The notes beneath the pieces were generated by a model that was not told the DNA's origin, did not search any database, and saw only the letters and a list, made by a program, of their open reading frames with translations. A DNA stretch of 64,000 nt from the NCBI GenBank assembly GCA_002189035.1, contig NEEC01000004.1, positions 186,001 through 250,000 of the forward strand, given 5' to 3'. Made by a program: the position numbers and the translations under genes. Below are positions 23,801-32,301 of this stretch, piece after piece. The DNA comes from Utricularia gibba. Lineage: Eukaryota > Streptophyta > Magnoliopsida > Lamiales > Lentibulariaceae. Each line of letters starts with the position of its first letter. The first letter of the stretch is position 1.

Positions 23801-25004
23801 AATTACAGCATTTCAAAGTACACTAAATGAAGGATCTTTTATAAATCAATAAGGTTGAAATATCAGGAAAATCTAGAATACAACTTGTGCATACCTTGTG
23901 GCTGTTTTCATCTGGAGTTGTTGAATAACTGATCGATAATTGGATTCTTCCAACTTGCTCATGCTCCGGTTCATGGTATAGGAAGCATGTACGTAGCTTC
24001 TCACCCTGCATTAGATTTACAGTTAAGGAAAAACTCCCTCCTATTAATGATAAAAAAAAATGGACTTGATCCTGATTTCCTACCGATTCATCAACAATAT
24101 CAGCCACCTGAACCACTGCATGACCACAGTACTTTCCTTTTGAATCATTAACCTCGATCAAAATGTCATCTCCAAGTCCATCCGGCAGGCTACATGAGAG
24201 CAGAAGTAATATTAACTCCGCACAGCTAACTACAAGATGAAGAAGGAAAAAAGATATACATACAGCATTCGGCTTTCTCCTGATCCTGGCTGCATTCTCA
24301 CAGGATCCTCTTCTTGAGAGCTTTTTAGCCGTAATAGACAGGAATATGATTCTGCAGCAAATTAAAATATAATACTTGGGGCATTCGATATTCATCAACA
24401 AAAATATGTAAAGCATGATACCTGGTACCACTTCGTAAGATGGTGAGCTGCCCCTCCAAGCATTGACCCCGACTTTGATGAGCTCTGGAACTTCTCTCAA
24501 ACAACGATGAGTTTCATCGAGGATACGGACCATGCTTTTTTGAAACATTGAGCCGTTTACAGGAATGACTGGAGGTTCACGTTCCCTTTTCAATGCTTTC
24601 TTCTCTGAAGAGACAACTGATTTCACATTTGACATCCGATGCTGAAATGATTCCAACTTCACAATTGATTGAGACTTGAAAGATGTAAATGTACACCCAG
24701 CAGGTGGTTCCATTCCCATTTTCACCTTTCGAACTGCAGAATAACCATTTTATTGAAGAATTTAGGCTCAATAGACCAATAGACTAGTTTGGAATGAGTC
24801 CATGAATATACAGAAACATGTTACCTTGAACTTTAATTTTTCCAATGGTTTTCTTCGTCTTTACAGAAGCTCCTTCACTGACAAGCTTGCTGTCATTGTT
24901 CTGCATGAGCTCTTCCTCCGGTTGTAGCAATATATATTTAAGCCTAGAAAACGAAGGTAAAGGAATTTTAACAGGTGAATTATGCAGCAAAGTACCTGTA
25001 GTAA

Positions 25005-25035
<31 letters not shown>

Positions 25036-26228
25036 TATGTTTGTGAATAATAGTAATTACCCAAAAGCATCCCTCAGCAATGCACATTCGTTTTCCAAAA
25101 ACACAGGTGCTTCCATGCAGCCCCTGGCCCAGGAATGAAGACACAGCCGGACGCATGCATCATATGAAAGAACGGCATACCAATAACCTAGCCCACTGTA
25201 ATATACACGTATAATCAGCAATAATGTACTAGATGAATATACAAAATTCATAGAAAGAATCCTATAGAGAACTGAAATGCACAGTAACAACCTATTAGAT
25301 CATAAGATATTCAACTTGTAAAACAATCAAACTCGTGAGATTACCTTGCATGAAAAGTAGGGTATCGAGCAGGTACAGCACGATATGATGTAGCACCAGC
25401 CCTGTGAAGCAAGCAGATCACCATTTGTTTGAATAATGGAATCTTCTACTAGGAAGACCACGTCTTGGGTTGAAAGGATCATGGGACACAAAATATACCT
25501 GATAGTTTCGCCAGACTTGTTGGCTTCAGTAGGCTCTACTTTTTTGTGACAATGGGTGTCTTCCTCAACCTCAGATGCGAAACCTTTAGATCTGGCAGGA
25601 AGGTTAGAATCAGCCGTCCACTGAGGAGTTTCAGAAGCTTGATTGGCAAATCCACCACCTAGCGGAGGTGCACTTGGGCTATCTTCATGGACGTTTATCT
25701 GATTTCTGGAATTCAAAGAATCCTAGAAACAACAGTAGCATGTTAAAAATATAGGCATCATCAAGCGAATTTTCCAGTAAATGCGACTGAAAGATGATCT
25801 GAAAAACAGGAGTAATTGATTTGTTTATCAGAAAATAGAACCTTTACTGCATGCCCATTGGTCACTTCTGGGCGCCTCACTTGTGTTGAACTCATCTCTG
25901 AACTCGACACGGATTCTGAAGATTCCTCAATTGAATCACCTTTATATATGGATGAACCTCTTACAGAAAATTCCCGCCTTTCCATGTAATTTCCTCCATT
26001 TGTTTGCCTCGTGCTGCCATTGAGAATTTTATCATCATCATCAAGAGAGTATCGAGCACCGTGGGAATCACCCTCAGAACCAGAACAGGTATCCACATCT
26101 GATTCCGACAAATAGTCAGTTACCCTGCCCGGATTCATCCCTGCAGGAAGATAACCACTACGAAATCTGGATACAGAAGGCAATCCAGGACTGGCCGCCC
26201 TATATCTCGCAGCAACATTGCCCGACAT
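20871..26228 (-). CDS. Large plant-specific protein of unknown function (AT4G24610/AT5G65440 family)
   Basis: Twenty-one exons, from 26228-25842, 25722-25499, 25401-25345, 25195-25061, 24943-24825, 24733-24422 and 24351-24264 through to 21170-21099 and 21020-20871, join with every phase correct to 1142 aa. The N-terminal 200 residues are Ser/Asp/Glu-rich and low complexity (SESDVDTCSGSEGDSHGARY). The middle has a Tyr/Trp-rich block (YWYAVLSYDACVRLCLHSWARGC) and a basic stretch. The rest is predicted mainly helical, and the C-terminus is CILEVRSMLCKDATSHKDKYYY. I recall the same C-terminal pattern in two Arabidopsis proteins whose database title mentions a pesticidal crystal protein; that title is a misleading legacy label and nothing here looks like a toxin. 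No transmembrane segment or catalytic motif is evident. Size and exon count fit a conserved housekeeping gene. Confidence 0.88.
25016..25038. repeat. (TA)n in intron 4 of the large plant-specific gene
   Basis: Alternating TA run preceded by an A-run, lying in the intron between exons 25195-25061 and 24943-24825. Confidence 0.85.
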
Positions 26229-28481
26229 CTTCGTTCTCAACTACCTACAGTATTTCAAATTTTGAGTGGGAACAGAAAACAAAAAGTGGAATCTCAAAAG
26301 ATGTAACCTTTGCATAAAAAAATGCTCGCAGAAATCAATCATGAGCAACTTGGATTTGCGAAACTCGGATCGAATTATCAAAATACAGCCTCTTTTCATC
26401 AACGCTGCTCGCAGCAACGCATCAGAGAGACGGACATTACTATTCACGAAGTTCCAAACCTCAATACAAGAAAAATCCAACGCCCATTATTAAAAAAGAC
26501 TAATTTTGAGTAAGTGGGTATCCGTGATACAGCGCATCACAGATCCTTCTCACCGAAAATTCGAAACCCAGAAAAAAAAAAAAAAAAAAAACCACTACAT
26601 ACACACAGCACCCTACTCACACTTTTCCTTGAACTTCACCCAGTAGATTCCACAGCGTCCCTTTCAATGCCTTCTCAGCGACGCCTCCCAGTATTGCCTA
26701 CACTACTTGAAAACCTGAAAGTCGTGCAGAAACCGGAAGATGCACTTTTTCAATGAGCAAAAGAATAAAAGAAAAAAAGGCCAAAAAAAGAGACGTTGGG
26801 GAATTGAAAATGAGGGAGAGATGCGTGGGGGACGTGGACTCCTATCTTAGTGGTGGATGGATCGCTAGGTTTGAATCCATTGATTGACCTCAACTTTAAC
26901 GGTCGGTCGTTCACCAGCGCCCCGATTCCTCCTCTCCCCGAGCACATGTATTACAGATTTTAGATTTTGAATTCGAGCTTTTCATTTCTTTATTACTTTG
27001 GTAGTTTCTTGCAAATTGTTGAAACTTTAAGAATAAAAGGCAGGAGTCAAGTTTCGTTCAACTACCAAAATTCTGTAAGAATCCACATGTTAATGAAATC
27101 TACCAACTCCTTACCATTATTATCAGTTTGCGTAGGCTGAAAATATGCAAGAATATAGTAGCTAGTGCAGATTATGCGAATCCTTCACTGAACTATTTAA
27201 GTATAATTATGATTCTAATCTACCTAAATTCTTTTAAAAAACAATATTAAATTGGATAACTAACATTCTTTACCACACATATCTATTGCTGATTGGGCCT
27301 CCGTTTGGGCCTTCAAACCAGCATAAGACAGCAATTCCCACGGTAAATTGGGCCTCTTGATGCTTTTTGGTTGCAGCTTGGATTACCCAGGCCTAAACTA
27401 TTGGGCCCCTTGGATGGCCATTTTCGGCCCAATTATTTTGAATACCGCGTCATTATGTGAAAAAAAAAAATATTTTGCTTCTATTATTTATAAAATAAGA
27501 AGCGCGGATCAAAATCTGTATTTCAAGAATATGTTGAACCAATTTAATTCGTTTCGGTTTCGATTATCAGTTTATACACTTATTTGATTATCGGTTCAGT
27601 TAACCCTAATAGTCATCCCTACATTTGACTGTCTTTGCTTATTTCTATTAGATGAATAATTGCATACAAATTAATTTTAACAACATATTTATTTAAATCC
27701 AGTATTGGCGGCTTTAATCCATACAAGTTGTAAATAAAATAAGTATTTATAATTATTTTATTTCTTTAAATAAAAAAAAACTCTTTCTCTAAGTGACTAT
27801 CTAAGAAAAAGAAAAAATATAACTTAAATATTACAGAAAAGAAATCTTACACCCACTTACGAAAACATCTGAAAAAGGGATAAAATCGTTAATTACAAAA
27901 ATAAAACCATTCTATACAGTTCAGCAAGCAACGTTTGGAAATATGTAAAATTAATTCTATTTTTATAGAAGTGATTATTTTTTTAAAACTAAAAAATAAT
28001 TAAATTTTACAGTAATAATTTTTAAATATTCTGTTAGAGTAATTTTTTTACAAACATAGCTTCATAATTTAAATACACTCACCCTTACGTGTTGACGGAG
28101 AGTGGATTGCATCCTCAAAGCAAAAGATGCCCCTAATCTTGCGTGCATCCAAATGCACTCCACTCGACATTACTGCAAAGGTGGAATAAAGGGACCGACA
28201 CCCTTGTGAATGCAACCTTTGGTTACATTGCATGTCTTTCTGTTTCAATATTTCAAGAATTCAACAAAAGGAATGAATACAAAAAAGTGGTTTTCTCCTT
28301 GATCACAACGCATGTTTCTATACATGAATTTACTAACTATAATTATGAAAAAGATCTATATTATGCAAACCTATATTATGGTAATGTACCATATATAATA
28401 CCTACTATGTACTCTTAACATATATTATAGTATGTACCATATATACTAGATATCATATTTATGGTAATACATATCATAACC
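26229..28481. other. Promoter, leader and AT-rich spacer; left part of a tandem duplication
   Basis: The first roughly 700 bases are the leader and promoter of the gene starting at 26228; an acceptor TACTGTAG|GTAGTTG just before its ATG suggests a leader intron. A poly-A run lies at 26571-26590. From about 27320 the sequence belongs to copy A of a duplication repeated at about 29020. No other gene is supported. Confidence 0.55.
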
Positions 28482-28489
28482 TATAAATA
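28482..28489 (+). promoter_or_regulatory. TATA box of coiled-coil gene copy A
   Basis: TATAAATA 41 bases before the ATG at 28530. It has an equivalent at the same spacing in copy B. Confidence 0.7.
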
Positions 28490-28529
28490 CTTGGTAATCA
28501 TCCATTGCAAACACAACTCGAGGAGCGCC

Positions 28530-28778
28530 ATGGCGGGTACCTATGATTTCGAGATGAAGCGCATCGAATCTGAACTCAGACGGATCCAAGCAAAGAAGGC
28601 GGAGACCCAGTCCCGTATTGAGTTCTTGAGCCAGAACCCCCGTTCCGATCCATGTGGGCGGATAGCGGAATCGCTGATGACAGAATTGCAGAAACACGCC
28701 GCGGCTGAAAGGAAATTGCTTGCTGAAAAGGATGCGCGTATATGGAACTATGCCCAGTTTATGTCATCCACACCATGA
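28530..28778 (+). CDS. Small coiled-coil protein, tandem copy A (unknown family)
   Basis: ORF of 82 aa from an ATG in a good context (GCGCCATGG). The protein is charged and heptad-like (FEMKRIESELRRIQAKKAE, then LMTELQKHAAAERKLLAEKDARIW), so a coiled coil is likely. The paralogue at 29850 shares most residues, the same start, the same TATA spacing and the same stop position. I recognise no family. Just after the stop, in the +1 frame, there is an open frame encoding a basic patch and a hydrophobic segment (LSIAILVVSCLLCFVIILVG) to a stop at 28920. The same segment is seen in copy B, so the functional product could be longer than the ORF if there is unseen splicing or frameshifting. Confidence 0.6.
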   Translation: MAGTYDFEMKRIESELRRIQAKKAETQSRIEFLSQNPRSDPCGRIAESLMTELQKHAAAERKLLAEKDARIWNYAQFMSSTP

Positions 28779-29800
28779 CCGTAGTTACGCAGTAAGGGGG
28801 AAGAAGCTATCGATCGCCATTTTAGTAGTGTCATGCTTGTTGTGTTTCGTTATTATATTAGTAGGCATAAGTCATGGTTGTGAAGATGCAGAACCGCTAG
28901 GTTCGCTTTATCGAGTATAAGTAATGCATCTGTTTATCTATATACTAAATATTAAAGAAACAGCAGAATGAAAGAAAAAGTTCCAATAGTAGTTGCAGGA
29001 GAAAGCAATTCCCCCACCACAATAAGACACCAATTCCTATAGTACATTGGGCCTCTTGATGCTTTTGGGTTGCTACTTGGATTACCCAGGCCTAAAGTAT
29101 CGGGCCCCCTTGGATGGCCATTTTCGGCCCAATTATTACGAATACCGCGTCATTATGTTAAAAAATGTAATTTGTTTCTATTAATTTATAAAATAAGAAG
29201 TGCGGATCGAAATCAGTATTTTAGGAATACGTCGAACCAATTTATTTCGTTTCCGTTTCGATTATCAGTTTATCGGAAATATGAAATGATAAATTATTTG
29301 CAATAGTTTATTTTTGATAAATGATTTTAAAATTTAATTTACATTTTTTATAAATAATTACAATTAATATCATTTTAGATTATTGAAATAAAGTAATTTT
29401 TAATATAAATTTATTTAAATTAAAATAACACGAAATATAATTTATAAATTTTTATAATATAATTATTTATAGAATATGATATTTTTAATTTATAGATTTA
29501 CAAAATATAATTATTAATAACTATGTCATTTAATTCTAAAAGTTAATTTCTATTTTTTAAATCTACAAAATAAATAATTTTACAATAATAACTTTTAAAT
29601 ATTCTGTTAGAATAATTTCTTACAAACATGCCTCTTACGTGCATGATAACCCTAATCTTGCGAAACTACATGTGCATGATTCCAAATGCATTCCACTCAA
29701 CATTATTACAAATTCTGGAATAAAGCGGGCGACACCGTTGTGAATGCAACTTTCATTACAATGCATGCTTTTCTGTTTCAGTGTTCCAGCAGGCAGCAGC
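28779..29800. other. 3' flank of copy A and AT-rich spacer
   Basis: Begins with the conserved hydrophobic reading frame after copy A (to 28920), then 3' UTR-like sequence. From about 29020 it is copy B of the duplication. Very AT-rich between 29290 and 29630, with no further gene seen. Confidence 0.55.
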
Positions 29801-29808
29801 TATAAATA
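29801..29808 (+). promoter_or_regulatory. TATA box of coiled-coil gene copy B
   Basis: TATAAATA about 42 bases before the ATG at 29850, matching copy A. Confidence 0.7.
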
Positions 29809-29849
29809 CATGGTAATCTTCCATTGTAGCACACAACTCAAGGAGCACC

Positions 29850-30086
29850 ATGGCGGGTACCCATGATTTCGAGATGAACCGCATCGAATCTGAACTCTTA
29901 CGGATCCAAGCAAAAAAGACAGAGGCCCAGACCCGTCTTGAGTACTTGAGCCGGAACCCCGGTTCCGATTCATCTGGGTGGATAGCGCAGTCGCTGATGA
30001 AAAGATTGCAGAAATACGACAAGGCTGAAAGGAAATTGCTTGGTGAAAAGAATGCGCGTCTATGGAGCTATGCCCCCTCACCATGA
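29850..30086 (+). CDS. Small coiled-coil protein, tandem copy B (unknown family)
   Basis: ORF of 78 aa, paralogue of the 28530 gene (MAGTHDFEMNRIESELLRIQ at the start, QKYDKAERKLLGEKNARLW near the end). Differences between copies include several conservative changes (Lys/Asn, Arg/Leu, Phe/Tyr), consistent with an expressed, constrained protein. The stop falls at the same CCATGACCG as in copy A. Downstream, a segment reading KGKKLSITVLVVSCLLGIVI is open in another frame and ends at about 30201. Here the offset from the main ORF differs from copy A, because of an 8-base insertion near 30095 and a G-run one base shorter. Function unknown. Confidence 0.58.
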   Translation: MAGTHDFEMNRIESELLRIQAKKTEAQTRLEYLSRNPGSDSSGWIAQSLMKRLQKYDKAERKLLGEKNARLWSYAPSP

Positions 30087-30542
30087 CCGCAGTTATGCCT
30101 CCTCGCAGTAAGGGGAAGAAGCTATCGATCACCGTTTTAGTTGTGTCATGTTTGTTGGGTATCGTCATTATATTGATAGGGAAGTGTGTGTCATGCTTGT
30201 GAAGATGAAGAACCAGGTTCGGTTTATTGAGTATAAGTAATGTATCTCTTTATTTATAGAGTACTAAATATTAAATAAGCAGCAGAATGAAATAACAATT
30301 TTCTCTCATCATCAACTCAAATTTTGCGGCCCCTATTATTAGAATAATTAATTCTACGTACATAAATGAAAATGAAATAATTACTAGGAATTCATTGTAT
30401 CTAATCTTTTTTAATATAATTTATATTTATTATACACTTAAAATTTATGTATTCTTCATTCGATATTTAATTTCGATACTTATAGTAATTGCAGAAGAAA
30501 GCCTACAAAAAAACGCATAAAAATGCTATTTTATGAATTCCA

Positions 30543-30575
<33 letters not shown>

Positions 30576-30612
30576 GGTGATATCGCTCTCTTTGGCTCAA
30601 TCAATGCTCATC
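30087..30612. other. 3' flank of copy B; dirigent promoter
   Basis: Contains the conserved hydrophobic frame after copy B (about 30108-30201), then AT-rich spacer. A CT run passes into a TA run at about 30544-30574, just before the dirigent start. Confidence 0.55.
30544..30574. repeat. Compound (CT)n(TA)n microsatellite
   Basis: CT dinucleotides followed directly by TA dinucleotides, in the presumed leader or promoter of the dirigent gene. Confidence 0.85.
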
Positions 30613-31235
30613 ATGGCGAGTGTCTCATACTCCATACTTCTCCTCCAGCTGCTACTCTTCTCCACGGCTGCTTCGGATCCACAACTTGATGCCAAAATCA
30701 AGGAAATGGATCAATATTTTCAAGGACTCATCACCACCAACCCACACTTGTTCCTCACAAAGTTCCAAGTTTACCTCCAAGCCTACTTCTCATCCTCCGT
30801 CTCCCACAATCAAACCATCTACGCAGTCGCCGAGTCCGAGCTCACCTCCACTTCCCCCACCAGCTTCGGCCGCGTCATCGTCCTCGACAACCCCGCAGCG
30901 GCTTCCCCGGAAATTGACTCTCCGGCGAACCTGGACGGTACCAAGGGGTGAATGCCTACTCCGATCTCGGTGAAATTGCGCTTGACATGAATATGAATAT
31001 GGTGTTCAGCGCAGGCAAGTACAACGGGAGCACCATCACCATCATCGGGAGACAGCCTGCAAACCAACCTGTTAGGGTTTTATCTGTGGTGGGTGGCACG
31101 GGGGCGTTTCGTTTCGGGCGAGGGATCGCGCTGGCGAGCACTTATTCTGCGGACCCGGTTACCAAGTCCGGCACTTATTTATATGTTGTGTACGTGGTTA
31201 CCCCTGCCGGCGCCGCCGTCTCGCCGCTGCAGTAG
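30613..31235 (+). CDS. Dirigent protein, with a one-base frame break
   Basis: The first part (30613-30951) encodes a signal peptide (SYSILLLQLLLFSTAASD), then FGRVIVLDNP, the usual first dirigent strand block. The second part, in another frame to 31235, carries GRYQGVNAYSDL, NMVFSAGKYNGSTI and VVGGTGAFRFGRGIALA. These are dirigent blocks in correct order, so one gene is split by a missing base near 30933 (CTGGACGG where CTGGGACGG would fit). Dirigent proteins are secreted and steer stereoselective phenoxy-radical coupling for lignan and lignin-like products. They are usually single-exon and about 180-200 aa, as here. ATG 30604 is an alternative start. It could be a recent pseudogene, but several neighbours show similar one-base breaks, so a sequence error is more likely. 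Confidence 0.82.
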
Positions 31236-31779
31236 ATGATGTTCCTCAAATGATGTTTGTTTCATTTTCCGACACTTCAAATCCTTAATAAAAGCGAAAG
31301 CTTTCTTGTTTCCGCATCATGATACTTGTATAATCTCTATAATCTCTATGCTCACAATTTCCAGGTTATCTATTATATTAGTGGTCAATGTATTAAAAAA
31401 ATATCAATAATCTTAAAAAAAAGTGTCTTTTGTAAAGTGACACCCCGAGGTTCACGAGCAGCCATTAGGGGTCGACATTTTAAGACAAAAGCAAGCCACG
31501 TGTGTCAAGGATGTGTGCATGTACAACTCGAGCGCATGCAAGAATCTGGAAATACAAATTGTCGGGTAGGTTTGTTTTGTGTTTTCCAAAATTAGAGGTG
31601 TAATAAACTAAAATAAAATTAATGTGCTTCGATGATGTCATTTTTATATCAATGGTGATCATTTCTTTGTGGGTTAGTTGAGTCACGTGGGTTTCAATTT
31701 GGGCATTTTATTACACATTCATAGAATTAATAACGAGGACTCCCCAAACTAGTGACACCATGGGAACAAACGAGGACAT
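31236..31779. other. Convergent 3' flanks of dirigent and oleosin
   Basis: Untranslated sequence between two convergent genes. A plausible polyadenylation signal (AATAAA) for the dirigent transcript lies near 31288. No gene seen. Confidence 0.6.
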
Positions 31780-32216
31780 TTAAGGAGAAGCATGGGAGCC
31801 CGGAAACTGCTGCTCCGCCCTTTCCTTGATCTCCCGGGCCTTTCCCGCCAGCCTCTCTTGGGCAGTATCCAGCTGCACCGACCCCGGGGGTGTTTTCCTG
31901 TGACGTATCGATAAATCCACGACAGAACACTGAGAGACGCCACCCCGAACCCGCCGGAAGCCAGAAACCCGGAGCAAATGAGGAAAATGGCTATCACCGC
32001 CGGCACGATAACGGGACTGAAGATCACCAATAGCGGGGTGGCGATGGTGAGCGCCACCACGGTTCCGGCCAAAGTCAGGCTCGAGAGGATCAAAAGTGAG
32101 CCAGCAGCAGTTAACCCCGTCGCCGCTTTCACTAGAAGGTGGCTCCGAGGCTGTGGCTGTGGCTGCTGGGCCGCCGTCGCCGACACCAGCCTTCCGGTGG
32201 GATACTGCTCGGTCAT
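31780..32216 (-). CDS. Oleosin, with a one-base frame break
   Basis: The ATG at 32216 opens a protein with a polar N-terminus and then the long uninterrupted hydrophobic hairpin (about residues 31-102). It contains the proline knot PX5SPX3P (P61, S67-P68, P72), diagnostic for oleosins, which coat seed oil bodies and keep them small. After YVTGKHP (about residue 110) the frame shifts: the expected amphipathic tail ([20 protein letters not shown], ending at the stop 31780) lies in another frame, reached if the run of five G at 31886-31890 (plus strand) had six. Without that base the frame runs into an unrelated tail to 31749. With it the protein is about 145 aa, a normal oleosin size. Upstream RY and ACGT motifs fit seed-specific, ABA-responsive expression. 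Confidence 0.87.
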
Positions 32217-32253
32217 GTTTTCCGTGGATTAGAGAAAGGTGTAAAATGAGAAA

Positions 32254-32301
32254 ATTTAAAGGCATGTGGAGAGGTGTTACGTGTTGATGGGTGATCATGC
32301 A
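32254..32301 (-). promoter_or_regulatory. Oleosin promoter: RY motif, ACGT core and TATA-like box
   Basis: On the minus strand, in order toward the gene: CATGCA (32296-32301, the RY element bound by B3 factors such as ABI3/FUS3), CACGTA (ACGT-core ABRE-like site near 32278-32283) and TTTAAAT (32254-32260), about 40 bases before the start codon. This order is typical of seed storage and oleosin promoters. Confidence 0.6.

Larger units (their letters stand above)
27320..28990 (+). repeat. Tandem segmental duplication, copy A
   Basis: Blocks in this segment recur in the same order at 29020-30290. One is GGGCCTCTTGATGCTTTT...CCCAGGCCTAAA through a stretch ending GATTATCAGTTTAT (27348-27580 against 29050-29275). 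Another is a promoter block (28130-28250 against 29650-29770). The small coiled-coil gene and its 3' flank follow. Similarity by eye is high in the blocks and lost in the AT-rich parts between. Confidence 0.82.
29020..30290 (+). repeat. Tandem segmental duplication, copy B
   Basis: Second copy of the segment described at 27320-28990, in direct orientation. It carries the paralogous coiled-coil gene at 29850 and the same downstream block ending in GAGTATAAGTAATG. Confidence 0.82.

Noticed and set aside
24784-24990. Exon 5 of the large gene extended upstream to 24990
   Set aside because: The acceptor at 24970s gives the wrong phase; the acceptor TTTCTAG at 24944 restores the frame, so the longer ORF is intronic.
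20871-26228. Insecticidal-crystal-protein label attached to homologues of this gene
   Set aside because: The remembered database title is a legacy misannotation; the sequence shows no crystal-toxin features and is an ordinary plant gene.
31267-32216. Oleosin and dirigent as genuine pseudogenes
   Set aside because: Each has a single one-base defect and is otherwise fully conserved; with three neighbouring genes broken the same way, sequence error is the simpler reading, so they are listed as coding genes.
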